NCBI RefSeq assembly: GCF_900091315.1
Contig: NZ_FLSP01000006.1
Coordinates: 1-64,000 of the forward strand
Direction: 5' to 3'
Origin: Streptomyces sp. DI166
GTDB lineage: Bacteria > Actinomycetota > Actinomycetes > Streptomycetales > Streptomycetaceae
DNA: 64,000 nucleotides
Shown here piece by piece: positions 51,077 through 59,928 of the stretch. Below the pieces are notes generated by a model. That model saw only the letters and a program-made list of their open reading frames with translations, was not told the DNA's origin and made no database searches. The translations under genes and the position numbers were made by a program. Each line of letters begins with the position of its first letter. Position 1 is the stretch's first letter.

Positions 51077-52540
51077 ATGAGCACCCACTCCATCACCGTC
51101 GCCGGTGTCGCCGTCGACACCCGGCACTTCATTGGCGGCGAACGCGTCGCCTCCACCGAGACTTTCACCGACGTCTCACCCATCGACGGCAGCACCCTCG
51201 GCGAGATCTCCCGGGGCACCGCCATGGAGGCCGCAGCCGCCGTCGCCGCCGCCAAGGCGGCCTTCCCCGGCTGGGCCGCCACCCCGCGCGCCGAACGCGC
51301 CCGCATCCTGCACGCCATAGCCGACGGCGTCGACAAGCGCCTCGAAGAGCTGGCCATCGTCGAGACCACCGACAACGGCGCCCTGCTCCGCTCCCACCGT
51401 CGCGGCGTCATGCCCCGCGTCGCCCACAACTTCCGCTTCTTCGCCGACTGGCTGCTCACCCTCGGCCACGAGGACTTCGACACCCGCGGCCACACCAACC
51501 ACGTCAGCTGGGACCCGGCAGGCCCCTGCGTCCTGATCACCCCGTGGAACGCCCCGCTGATGCTGGCCACCTGGAAGATCGCCCCCGCCCTGGCCGCGGG
51601 CAACACGGTGATCCTCAAGCCCGCCGAATGGACCCCGCTCACCGCGTCCCTGCTCGCCGACATCGCCACCGAGGCCGGGCTGCCCGCCGGTGTCCTCAAC
51701 GTGGTCCAGGGCTACGGCTCCGAGATCGGCGACGCCCTCACCTCGCACCCCGACGTGCGGCGCATCAGCTTCACCGGGTCCGTGCCGACCGCCCAGCACA
51801 TCGCCGCCTCGGCCGCCGCCAACCTCACCCCGCTCAGCCTCGAACTCGGCGGCAAGTCCCCGCTGCTGGTCTTCGCCGACGCCGACCTCGATCTCGCCGT
51901 CGACCTCGCGGTCGAACAGTACGACAACGCCGGGCAGGTGTGCCTCGCGGCCACCCGCATCCTGGTCGAGGAATCGATCGCGGAGGAGTTCACGCGCCGC
52001 TTCGTCGAGAAGGCCCAGCAGCTCAAGCAGGGCGACCCGCGCGACGAGGCCACCGACATCGGGCCCAACATCCACCCCCGCCAGCTGGAGAAGATCGACG
52101 GTTTCGTGCAGCGGGCCCTCGCGGCCGGCGCCCGCGCCGTCATCGGCGGCCACCGCAACGAGGGCCAGTACTACGCGCCGACCCTGCTCACCGACGTGGC
52201 GCAGGACAGCGAGATCGTCCAGGAAGAGGTCTTCGGGCCCGTCCTGACCCTCCAGACCTTCACCACCGAACAGGAAGCCGTCCGGCTCGCCAACGGCACC
52301 CGCTTCGGCCTGGCCGCCACCGTCGCCACCGGCGACCGCGCGCGCGCCGAACGCGTCACCGCGCAACTGGTCGCGGGCACCGTCTGGGTCAACTGCTTCT
52401 TCGTCCGCGACCTCCAGGCCCCCTTCGGCGGCTCCCGCCAGTCCGGGGTCGGCCGCGAGGGCGGCACCTGGAGCTTCGACTTCTACTGCGACCTGAAGAA
52501 CACCGTCACCGCGCCGAAGGGATGGAAGGACCATGGGTGA
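51077..52540 (+). CDS. Aldehyde dehydrogenase, HpaE-like
   Basis: This 487-residue NAD-dependent dehydrogenase has the catalytic Glu in LELGGKSPLLVFADADLD and the Cys in NAGQVCLAATRILVEE. The cofactor region is PWNAPLMLATWKIAPALAAGNTVILKPAEWTP. Next to a class III extradiol dioxygenase and an FAH-family enzyme it fits 5-carboxymethyl-2-hydroxymuconate semialdehyde dehydrogenase. The assignment to that substrate is from context. The stop overlaps the next start by eight bases. Confidence 0.9.
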   Translation: MSTHSITVAGVAVDTRHFIGGERVASTETFTDVSPIDGSTLGEISRGTAMEAAAAVAAAKAAFPGWAATPRAERARILHAIADGVDKRLEELAIVETTDNGALLRSHRRGVMPRVAHNFRFFADWLLTLGHEDFDTRGHTNHVSWDPAGPCVLITPWNAPLMLATWKIAPALAAGNTVILKPAEWTPLTASLLADIATEAGLPAGVLNVVQGYGSEIGDALTSHPDVRRISFTGSVPTAQHIAASAAANLTPLSLELGGKSPLLVFADADLDLAVDLAVEQYDNAGQVCLAATRILVEESIAEEFTRRFVEKAQQLKQGDPRDEATDIGPNIHPRQLEKIDGFVQRALAAGARAVIGGHRNEGQYYAPTLLTDVAQDSEIVQEEVFGPVLTLQTFTTEQEAVRLANGTRFGLAATVATGDRARAERVTAQLVAGTVWVNCFFVRDLQAPFGGSRQSGVGREGGTWSFDFYCDLKNTVTAPKGWKDHG

Positions 52541-53468
52541 GATCGTCGGAGCGGGCCTGCTCGCTCACGTCCCCACCATCGTGCTGCCCGAGGAGACCCG
52601 GCTGGAGCTGAACGGGGGCAAGGAGATCACCCTCGTCACCGGCCTTCAGCAGCTCAGGAAGGACGTCTTCGAGCGCGACGACTACGACACCGTGGTCGTC
52701 CTCGACTCCCACTGGGCCACCACCGTCGAGTTCGTCGTCACCGCACAGGACCGCAGGGCCGGACTGTTCACCTCCGAGGAACTGCCGCGCGGCATGAGCC
52801 GTATGCCGTACGACTTCCCCGGCGACCCCGAACTCGCCCGCAACATCGCCTCGTTCGCCGACAGGCACGGCACCTGGATCACCGCGATCGACGACGCCTA
52901 CCTGCCGATCTTCTACGCGACCATCAACCTGTGGAAGTTCCTCGGTGAAGGCCTGCCCGACAAGCGGTGGGTGACCATCGGCGTCTGCCAGACCGGCGAC
53001 ATCGAGGACCATCTGCGCCTCGGCCGGGCCCTGGCGGACGGCATCGCCGCCACCCCCGGCCGCCGCGTGCTGCTCATCGCCTCCGGCGCCCTCTCGCACA
53101 CCTTCTGGCCGCTGCGCGAACTGCGCGACCACGAGGCCAGCGACCCCGCGCACATCTTCACCGCCGAGGCGCGCGAGGCCGACTACGAGCGCATCGCCTG
53201 GTTCAAGGAGGGCCGTCACGACAAGGTCCTCGACACCATGGACGAGTTCTCCAGGTACAGGCCCGAGGCGAAGTTCTTCCACTACCTGATGATGGCCGGC
53301 GCGCTCGGCGAGCAGGCCTGCGTCGCCAGGGCCCGCCAGTACGGCGAGTACGAGAACTCCATCGGCACCGGCCAGGTCCACCTCTGGTTCGACCGCCCCG
53401 CCGACGGCTGGACCGGCGCCGGACTGCCCGCACCGACCGCCCCGCGCACGCCGCACAGCCGCGGCTGA
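52533..53468 (+). CDS. Class III extradiol ring-cleavage dioxygenase (homoprotocatechuate 2,3-dioxygenase-like)
   Basis: This 311-residue LigB-type protein begins GEIVGAGLLAHVPTIVLP (iron His) and contains VVVLDSHWATTVEFVV (second His), MPYDFPGDPELARNIASFAD, and RRVLLIASGALSHTFWPLRELRDHEASDPAHIF (catalytic His and Glu). It would open 3,4-dihydroxyphenylacetate or a related catechol between carbons 2 and 3. Context with HpaE- and HpaG-like neighbours supports that group of substrates. Confidence 0.88.
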   Translation: MGEIVGAGLLAHVPTIVLPEETRLELNGGKEITLVTGLQQLRKDVFERDDYDTVVVLDSHWATTVEFVVTAQDRRAGLFTSEELPRGMSRMPYDFPGDPELARNIASFADRHGTWITAIDDAYLPIFYATINLWKFLGEGLPDKRWVTIGVCQTGDIEDHLRLGRALADGIAATPGRRVLLIASGALSHTFWPLRELRDHEASDPAHIFTAEAREADYERIAWFKEGRHDKVLDTMDEFSRYRPEAKFFHYLMMAGALGEQACVARARQYGEYENSIGTGQVHLWFDRPADGWTGAGLPAPTAPRTPHSRG

Positions 53469-53489
53469 GCGTCCCCGAAAGGCTTCACC

Positions 53490-54336
53490 ATGCCCGAGTA
53501 CCGCCGCATCCTCCTCGACGGCGCCGCCGTCGAGACCGTCCGTGACGGTGACGAGCTCGTCGCCGGGGACGGCCGCCGCGTCAAGATCGACGACGCGCAC
53601 CACCTGCCCCCCGGTCGTCCCCTCAAAGATCATCGCCGTCCACCTGAACCACCGCAGCCGGGTCGACGAGTTCCAGATCGGCCTGCCCGACACCCCCACC
53701 TACTTCCACAAGCCCACCTCCTCCCTCAACTCCCACCAGGGCGCGATCGTGCGCCCCGAGGGCTGCAAGTGGCTGAACTACGAGGGCGAGATCGCCATCG
53801 TCATCGGCAGGACCGCGCGCAACATCGCCCCGGCCGACGCGGGGGAGTACATCGCGGGCTACACCATCGCCAACGACTACGGCCTGCACGACTTCCGCGA
53901 CACCGACGCCGGGTCGATGCTCCGCGTCAAGGGCTCCGACACGCTGTGCCCCCTCGGCCCCGGCCTGGTGACCGACTGGGACTTCCATGGCAAGCGGCTG
54001 CGCACCTACGTCAACGGCGAGGTGGTCCAGGACGGCTCCACCGACGAGATGACCTGGGACATGCACTACCTCGTCGCCGACATCGCCCGCACGATCACCC
54101 TGTACCCCGGAGACGTGCTGCTGTCCGGCACCCCTGCCAACTCCCGGCCCGTCCAGCCCGGCGATGTCGTCGAGGTCGAGGTCGAGGGCCTCGGCCGCCT
54201 TACCAACCGCATCGTCACCGGCCCTGCCGCGATCCGTACGGACGTCGGCGCGCAGCCCACCGAGTCCGAGGAAGTGGTCTCCACCGCGCTCGGCGGCGAC
54301 TGGGAGTTCCGTGGCGTCAGGCCTCCGCGGCGCTGA
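53490..54336 (+). pseudogene. FAH-family isomerase/decarboxylase (HpaG-like), interrupted by a one-base frameshift
   Basis: The coding sequence starts at ATG 53490 (MPEYRRILLDGAAVETVRDG to about residue 40) and continues in the +1 frame (VVPSKIIAVHLNHRSRVDEF to the end). The joined protein of about 281 residues has the FAH fold: NYEGEIAIVIGRTARN (metal Glu), IAGYTIANDYGLHDFR, and LYPGDVLLSGTPANSRPVQPGDVVEVEVEGLG. The break lies at a run of six C (53607-53612); five would restore the frame. It would act on the oxidised ring-cleavage product. A sequencing error, a true mutation or slippage during expression are all possible. The operon around it is intact, so an error or slippage is more likely than decay. 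Confidence 0.8.
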
Positions 54337-54364
54337 CCGGAGCGCCGCCGGTAGGGTCGTCGGC

Positions 54365-54979
54365 ATGACCGAATCCGTCGAACCCGCCGGTGAGCGCCGT
54401 GGTCGCAAGCGCGTGACCAACTACGGGACAGGGCGCACCGCCCTGCTGGAGGCCGCCGTGCGCGTGGTGGCCAAGGGCGGTCTGCGCAAGCTCACCTACC
54501 GTGCCGTGGCCGAGGAGGCCGGTGTCACCCACGGGCTGGTCGTCCACCACTTCGGCTCGCGGGACGCGCTGATCGAGGAGGCCGTCACCCACGCCATCCG
54601 CACCTCGCTCAAGGACAGCACGCTCGGCATCGGCAACGGCAGGCCCGCCGACTTCGCCACGGGCCTGACACGGATGGTGCAGTCCGGGCCCGAACTGCAG
54701 GCGTTCCAGTACGAGTTGCTGCTGGAGGCGCGGCGCAGGCCGGAGCTGCTGACCCATCTGCGGAGCCTGTACGAGGAGTACTTCGAGGCGACCAGGAGCG
54801 AGCTGGCCCGCATGCTGCCGGGACCGGTGGACCGGGGCCTGTCCCGGCTCGTCTTCGCCGCCCTGGAGGGCCTGGTGCTGCACCAGCTCGTCTTCGGCGA
54901 GCAGGACGTCACCGAAGAGGCACTCGCGGAGCTGCGGACCCTGCTGGAGGGGCTGGCCGGGGGCCCTGCGAGCACCTGA
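54365..54979 (+). CDS. TetR-family regulator of the catabolic island
   Basis: This 204-residue repressor has a helix-turn-helix in ALLEAAVRVVAKGGLRKLTYRAVAEEAGVTHGLVVHHFGSRDAL and a helical ligand domain (FQYELLLEARRRPELLTHLRSL). It is the last gene of the catabolic operon, 28 bp after the FAH-family gene, and lies directly upstream of the permease operon. The three GTTTG-N4-CAAAC-like operators around the GS-like, ferredoxin and permease promoters are its most likely targets. The inducing ligand may be the amine or a glutamylated form. Confidence 0.92.
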   Translation: MTESVEPAGERRGRKRVTNYGTGRTALLEAAVRVVAKGGLRKLTYRAVAEEAGVTHGLVVHHFGSRDALIEEAVTHAIRTSLKDSTLGIGNGRPADFATGLTRMVQSGPELQAFQYELLLEARRRPELLTHLRSLYEEYFEATRSELARMLPGPVDRGLSRLVFAALEGLVLHQLVFGEQDVTEEALAELRTLLEGLAGGPAST

Positions 54980-54995
54980 CCCGCGTCCCACCCAG

Positions 54996-55021
54996 GAGCC
55001 CCGGCCATCCGGCCGGGGCTC
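54996..55021. terminator. Terminator after the TetR gene
   Basis: The 11-bp stem GAGCCCCGGCC / GGCCGGGGCTC with loop ATCC begins 17 bp past the stop. Confidence 0.85.
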
Positions 55022-55073
55022 AGCCATGCGCCTCCGCCCGGCCCCGGAAGGCTCCGCTACCGACGCGTACGCG

Positions 55074-55095
55074 TACGTCGTGTTACGGCGACGTA
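55074..55095. promoter_or_regulatory. Inverted repeat in the permease leader region
   Basis: TACGTCG and CGACGTA are separated by eight bases. It overlaps a run of ACGCGTACG-like alternation just upstream. It might be an operator of a second regulator or a chance dyad. Confidence 0.3.
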
Positions 55096-55175
55096 AGGAT
55101 CCGCCGCGCCGCCCGGATTCGCCGTTCCCAACCCCTTGTCAAACGGATAGTTCGGCCACCAGGATGAGGCAACTC

Positions 55176-55189
55176 GTTTGGCCTGAAAC
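55176..55189. promoter_or_regulatory. Third 14-bp operator, before the permease gene
   Basis: GTTTGGCCTGAAAC shares the plan of the two sites at 48586 and 48694, with flanking CG on both sides. A TTGTCA (55136-55141) could be the -35 of this promoter; the -10 (near 55160-55165) is poor. Confidence 0.5.
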
Positions 55190-55219
55190 GATCCTTCCCT
55201 TCTCTGGCAGGTGATCCGA

Positions 55220-56674
55220 GTGGACAGTCAGACGGCAACCGCGAAGCGGACCGTACGGGACGCCCCCACTGCAGCAACGCTCAAGCCCAATGCCCTGGGT
55301 GTTCTGGGCATCCTCTTCTTCGTACTGTCCGGTCAGGCCCCGCTCACGGGCATCGCCGGTGCCGCCCCGATCTCGGTCGCCATCGGCAACGGATCCGGCA
55401 CACCGGCCGCCTACGTGGTGGCCGGAGCCGTGATCCTGCTCTTCTCCGTGGGCTTCGTCGCCATGGGACGCCACGTCGTGGACGCCGGCGCCTTCTACAC
55501 GTACATCGGCACCGGCCTCGGCCGCTCGGCCGGCGCCGGCAGCGCGAGCGTCGCCCTGTTCGCGTACTGCGTCATCCAGGCCGCGATGTACGGCCTGTAC
55601 GGCTCCATCGTCAGCGCGCTGGTCGCCGACCACACCGGCGTGGATTTGGCGTGGTGGGTCTACGCCCTGGTCACGATGGCCGTCGTGCAGGCCCTCGGTG
55701 CCGCGGGCATCGAGATGGGCGCCAAGGTGCTGGCCGTCTTCGTGCTCGCCGAGTTCTCCATCCTGCTGGTCTTCGGCCTCGTCACCTTCTTCAAGGGCGG
55801 CGGGCCTGCCGGACTCGGCGTGGCCGACAGCTTCTCCCCGTCCGCGGCGCTCCAGGGCGCGCCCGGCGTCGCCATCATGTTCGCCGTGGCGTCCATGTTC
55901 GGCTTCGAGGCCACCGCCATCTACGGCGAGGAGGCCAAGGAGCCGAAGAAGACCGTGCCGCGGGCCACCTACCTGTCGGTGATCGTGGTCACCGCCTTCT
56001 TCGCCCTCACCTCCTGGATGCTCATCTCCTCCTATGGCGCCGCCCAGGCACCCGCGGCGGCGGGCGAGGCACTGACCGCCGGTGACTCCGCGGGCTTCGT
56101 CTTCGCCCCCATCGCCGACCAGTTCGGCGGCTGGGTCAACGACGTCCTGCCGATCCTGCTCGCCACCTCCCTCTTCGCAGGTGTACTGACGTTCCACAAC
56201 TCCGCCAACCGTTACCTGTTCTCACTCTCCCGCGACGGCCAGCTCCCGTCCGGCCTGTGCCGCCTCAACACCCGGCACTCGCCCTGGATCGCGGGCTGCA
56301 CCCAGACCGTGATCGCCGCCGCCCTGGTCGTACCGTTCGCCCTGGCCGGTGAGGACCCGGTGCTCACCCTGTTCTCCTGGTTCAGCGGTCTGGCCGTCCT
56401 GGCGATGATGCTGATGTACCTGCTGACCTCGGTGTCGGTCGTGGTGTTCTTCCGACGCAGCCGCGAGGACACCCGTACCTGGAACACCCTGGTCGCACCC
56501 GTGCTCGGCGCGATCGGCCTGGCCGGGGCGATCTGGCTGATCCTGGCCAACTTCACCACGCTGATCGGCGGTTCGACGACCACGGCCGTCGCCCTGGTGG
56601 CCGCCGTACCGGTCGTCATGGCGCTCGGCGTGCTCAACGAGCGGGTCCGGCGCCGCCGCACCACCACCCCCTGA
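55220..56674 (+). CDS. APC-family amino acid/amine permease
   Basis: This 484-residue transporter has about twelve membrane helices. The APC start is LKPNALGVLGILFFVLSGQAPLTGIAGAAPIS with the unwound first helix. The signature ATAIYGEEAKEPKKTVPRATYLSVIVV follows near residue 235. It is the first gene of an operon with an aldehyde dehydrogenase and a gamma-glutamyl hydrolase, the arrangement of amine-uptake (PuuP-like) genes. The start GTG 55220 has AGGTGA upstream; GTG 55211 is possible. Confidence 0.92.
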   Translation: MDSQTATAKRTVRDAPTAATLKPNALGVLGILFFVLSGQAPLTGIAGAAPISVAIGNGSGTPAAYVVAGAVILLFSVGFVAMGRHVVDAGAFYTYIGTGLGRSAGAGSASVALFAYCVIQAAMYGLYGSIVSALVADHTGVDLAWWVYALVTMAVVQALGAAGIEMGAKVLAVFVLAEFSILLVFGLVTFFKGGGPAGLGVADSFSPSAALQGAPGVAIMFAVASMFGFEATAIYGEEAKEPKKTVPRATYLSVIVVTAFFALTSWMLISSYGAAQAPAAAGEALTAGDSAGFVFAPIADQFGGWVNDVLPILLATSLFAGVLTFHNSANRYLFSLSRDGQLPSGLCRLNTRHSPWIAGCTQTVIAAALVVPFALAGEDPVLTLFSWFSGLAVLAMMLMYLLTSVSVVVFFRRSREDTRTWNTLVAPVLGAIGLAGAIWLILANFTTLIGGSTTTAVALVAAVPVVMALGVLNERVRRRRTTTP

Positions 56675-56755
56675 CGGACTTGTCCACCCACCTGCGCAGG
56701 CGCACCCCGCACAGGGTGCGCCCGCGCAGGCTCCCGACGTGGTCTGGAGGACCGC

Positions 56756-58246
56756 ATGACCACAGCCACCCACGACGAGTGGCTGCACCGCGCCAAGACG
56801 TTCGCACCGCCGCGCACCCATCTGATCGACGGCGAAGAAGAGGCCGGGGGCGGCAGCACGTTCACGGTTGTCTCACCGCGCGACGGCCATGTCCTGGCCG
56901 ACGTCGCCGACGCCGGGCAGGCCGAGGTCGACGCGGCCGTGGCCGGCGCCCGGCGCGCCTTCGACCATGGCCCGTGGCCACGCCTGGCCCCCGCCGAACG
57001 CGGCCGCGTCCTGATCCGTATCGCCGAACTGCTGGAGGAACACCGGGCCGAACTCGCGCTCGCCGTCAGCCTGGAGATGGGCAAACCCATCACGGACGCC
57101 CACGACATCGAACTGCGCGCCGTGATCAACACCTTCCGCTGGTACGGGCAGCTCGCCGACAAGGTCACCGACGAGTCCCCGCACACCGCCCCGGACGCGC
57201 TGGCCCTGGTCACCCGGGAACCCGTCGGCGTCGTCGGCGCGGTCGTCCCCTGGAACTTCCCCCTCACGCTGGCCGGTTGGAAGGTCGCACCCGCCCTCGC
57301 CGCCGGCTGCACGGTCGTACTCAAGCCCTCGGAGAACTCACCGCTGTCCGCACTGCTGCTCGGCCGACTGGCCCTGGAGGCCGGACTGCCGCCCGGCGTG
57401 CTCAACGTCGTCGCGGGCGACGGCCCGGTCGCCGGCCGCGCCCTCGGACTCCACCCCGACGTGGACGTCCTGGCCTTCACCGGCTCCACCGCCGTCGGCC
57501 GCCACTTCCTGCGCTACGCCGCCGACTCCAACCTCAAGCGCGTCTGGCTCGAACTGGGCGGCAAGTCACCCAACATCGTCCTGCCCGACGCCCCCGACCT
57601 GGAGAAGGCCGCCGCAACCGCCGCCTGGGGCATCTTCTTCAACCAGGGCGAGATGTGCACCGCGCCCTCCCGCCTGCTCGTGCACTCCTCGATCGCCGAA
57701 CAGGTCACCGAAGCCGTCGTGGCCCGCGCCCGCGCCCTGCGCGTCGGCGACCCGCTCGACCCCGCCACCGAGATGGGCGCCCTGGTCGGCAGCGCTCACC
57801 TGGACCGCGTACTCGACCACATCCGCGCCGGGGTCGACGACGGCGCCCGCCTGCGCGCGGGCGGCACCCGCACCCTCACCGAGACCGGCGGCGTCTATCT
57901 CGAACCGACCGTCTTCGACCAGGTCACCCCAACCGCCCGGCTGGCCCGCGAGGAGATCTTCGGCCCCGTCCTGTCCGTCCTCACCTTCGACGACCTCGAC
58001 GAGGCCGTCGCCCTGGCCAACGCCACCGAGTACGGCCTCGCCGCCGGACTGTGGACCTCCGACCTGTCCACAGCCCACCGGGTCTCCCGCGCTCTCAAGG
58101 CGGGCACGGTCTGGGTCAACTGCTACGAGGAAGGCGACCTGACGGTCCCCTTCGGCGGCATGAAGCAGTCCGGCAACGGCCGCGACAAGTCCGCGCACGC
58201 CCTGGAGAAGTACACCGAACTGAAGACCACCTGGATCCAGCTGTGA
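56756..58246 (+). CDS. Aldehyde dehydrogenase, PuuC-like
   Basis: This 496-residue NAD(P)-dependent enzyme has the cofactor region VVPWNFPLTLAGWKVAPALAAGCTVVLKPSENSPL, the catalytic Glu in WLELGGKSPNIVL and Cys in FNQGEMCTAPSRLLV, and the closing PFGGMKQSGNGRDKSAHALEKYTELKTTW. It follows the permease and overlaps the gamma-glutamyl hydrolase gene by four bases. It most likely oxidises a gamma-glutamyl-amino-aldehyde or aryl aldehyde (inference from the Puu-type order). Confidence 0.94.
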   Translation: MTTATHDEWLHRAKTFAPPRTHLIDGEEEAGGGSTFTVVSPRDGHVLADVADAGQAEVDAAVAGARRAFDHGPWPRLAPAERGRVLIRIAELLEEHRAELALAVSLEMGKPITDAHDIELRAVINTFRWYGQLADKVTDESPHTAPDALALVTREPVGVVGAVVPWNFPLTLAGWKVAPALAAGCTVVLKPSENSPLSALLLGRLALEAGLPPGVLNVVAGDGPVAGRALGLHPDVDVLAFTGSTAVGRHFLRYAADSNLKRVWLELGGKSPNIVLPDAPDLEKAAATAAWGIFFNQGEMCTAPSRLLVHSSIAEQVTEAVVARARALRVGDPLDPATEMGALVGSAHLDRVLDHIRAGVDDGARLRAGGTRTLTETGGVYLEPTVFDQVTPTARLAREEIFGPVLSVLTFDDLDEAVALANATEYGLAAGLWTSDLSTAHRVSRALKAGTVWVNCYEEGDLTVPFGGMKQSGNGRDKSAHALEKYTELKTTWIQL

Positions 58247-58971
58247 CCACCCACCGCCCCCTGATCGCGATCCCGGCCCGCTTCTCCGCCACCACCTCCG
58301 CCCTGCGCCACGCCGCCGAGGTCAACGCCCGCGCCCTGATCGAAGCCGTGTGGCGGGCGGGAGGCGAGCCCGCCACCGTCCACCCGCACGCCCCCGGCGG
58401 CACCGCCGACCCCGCCGAGGTCGCCGCCCGCCTCGCCCGCTTCGACGGTCTGCTGCTGCCCGGCGGCGGCGACCTCGCACCCCACCGCTACGGAGCGGCC
58501 GACGCACACGAAACCGTCTACGACGTGGACGACGAACAGGACGCCTTCGACCTGGAGCTCGCCCGGCAGGCCCTCGCGACCGGTCTGCCAACCCTGGCGA
58601 TCTGCCGCGGCCTGCAAGTGGTGAACACGGCCCTGGGAGGCACCCTGCACCAGGACATGGGCGGCCCCGGCCGGGAACACCGCCACCTGCGCCACCCCGT
58701 CTCCCTCGCCCCCGGCTCCGCCGTCACCCGGATCACCGGCGCCGACAAGGCCGAAGCGTCCTGCTACCACCACCAGCACGTGGACCGGCTCGGCTCGGGG
58801 CTGACCGTCACCGCCCGAGCGGCCGACGGCACCATCGAAGCCCTCGAACTCACCGACGGCCGGGGCTGGTTCCTCGCCGTGCAGTGGCACCCCGAGGACA
58901 CCGCCCACGAAGACCCCGCCCAACAGCGCGTCTTCGACGCACTGGTACGGGCCGCGCACACCACCGACTGA
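58243..58971 (+). CDS. Gamma-glutamyl hydrolase (class I glutamine amidotransferase fold, PuuD-like, peptidase C26)
   Basis: This 242-residue enzyme removes glutamate from gamma-glutamyl amides. The nucleophile Cys is in LAICRGLQVVNTALGGTLHQDM near residue 118, and the catalytic His and Glu in AVQWHPEDTAHED. LLLPGGGDLAPHRYG is the oxyanion loop. Its GTG start overlaps the ALDH stop (GTGA). With the GS-like ligase it closes a glutamylation-deglutamylation cycle. Confidence 0.93.
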   Translation: MTTHRPLIAIPARFSATTSALRHAAEVNARALIEAVWRAGGEPATVHPHAPGGTADPAEVAARLARFDGLLLPGGGDLAPHRYGAADAHETVYDVDDEQDAFDLELARQALATGLPTLAICRGLQVVNTALGGTLHQDMGGPGREHRHLRHPVSLAPGSAVTRITGADKAEASCYHHQHVDRLGSGLTVTARAADGTIEALELTDGRGWFLAVQWHPEDTAHEDPAQQRVFDALVRAAHTTD

Positions 58972-58986
58972 GACGAGGCCGCTGCG

Positions 58987-59922
58987 ATGGCGCTGTTCCG
59001 CCGCCGTACCGCCACCACCGCGCGTCTCGCGCCGGAACTCGACGACGCGGCACTCGGCCGCGTCCTGCGCGCACTGACCGGCGCGCCCGGCGCGGGGCCC
59101 CAGGACATCCTGGTGGCTCAGATCGAACAACTCCTGCGCGACGCGGCGGACGACTGGGACCGGCGCGGCCACCGCGTCACCGTACTGGCCGGGGCCGCGC
59201 CCGCCCTCGCCCGCCGCTGGCGACTGAAACACCCGCGCAGCGCCGACGCCCTCGTCCTGCACGCCTGGGCCGACGTCCTCACCGCACGCCTGACCGGCCG
59301 CCTCGACGACCCGCCCGCCACCCTGGACACCTGCCGGCGCGCCGCCGACGCGGCACCCACCGACCCCACGCCCTGGGTCGCCCTGCTCGCGGCCCTGTGC
59401 GTCGAGGCCCGCACGAGCGCCGAACTGACACCGATCTGGAAGGAGATCGCGGCACGCGACCCCTGGAACCGCGAGGCCTACCTGACGATCCTCGTCCACC
59501 TGTCACCGGACGGACAGGGCAGCCTCGCCGCGCAACGGGAGTTCCTCGACGACGTGGTCACGGTCATGCCGCCCCAGGCGCCGCCCGCGTGCCTCCCGCT
59601 CGCGGCGGCCGTGGACCAGTACCACCGCGAGATGGCCGGAAGCGGCGTCGGCGCACTGGTGGCGGCCCGCTTCTGGGAGCAGCCGCAGAACGCGACCCTC
59701 CTGGACCGCATCGCGGGCGTGTGGCCCCGGCCGGACCACCTGCGCCACGCCGCCCGAGTGGCCGACCTCAACCTGCTCGCGTACGCCCTGGCGAAGGCGG
59801 GGCGATCGGCGGAGGCCCGCTGGGCGTTCGAGGCCACGGAGAACCTGGTGTCCCCCTGGCCGTGGCAGTACGAGGGCGATCCCGTGGAGCGCTACAGCCA
59901 CACGAGAACCAGGATCGGATGA
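58987..59922 (+). CDS. Hypothetical helical-repeat protein, 311 aa
   Basis: The sequence is almost wholly helical, with repeated Ala-rich pairs of the TPR kind (ADALVLHAWADVLTARLTGRL, DTCRRAADAAPTDPTPWVALLAAL, LNLLAYALAKAGRSAEARWAFEATENLV). No signal or membrane segment is seen. It starts 15 bp after the hydrolase gene, so it may belong to the operon. I recognise no named family. Confidence 0.8.
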   Translation: MALFRRRTATTARLAPELDDAALGRVLRALTGAPGAGPQDILVAQIEQLLRDAADDWDRRGHRVTVLAGAAPALARRWRLKHPRSADALVLHAWADVLTARLTGRLDDPPATLDTCRRAADAAPTDPTPWVALLAALCVEARTSAELTPIWKEIAARDPWNREAYLTILVHLSPDGQGSLAAQREFLDDVVTVMPPQAPPACLPLAAAVDQYHREMAGSGVGALVAARFWEQPQNATLLDRIAGVWPRPDHLRHAARVADLNLLAYALAKAGRSAEARWAFEATENLVSPWPWQYEGDPVERYSHTRTRIG

Positions 59923-59928
59923 CGGTGC

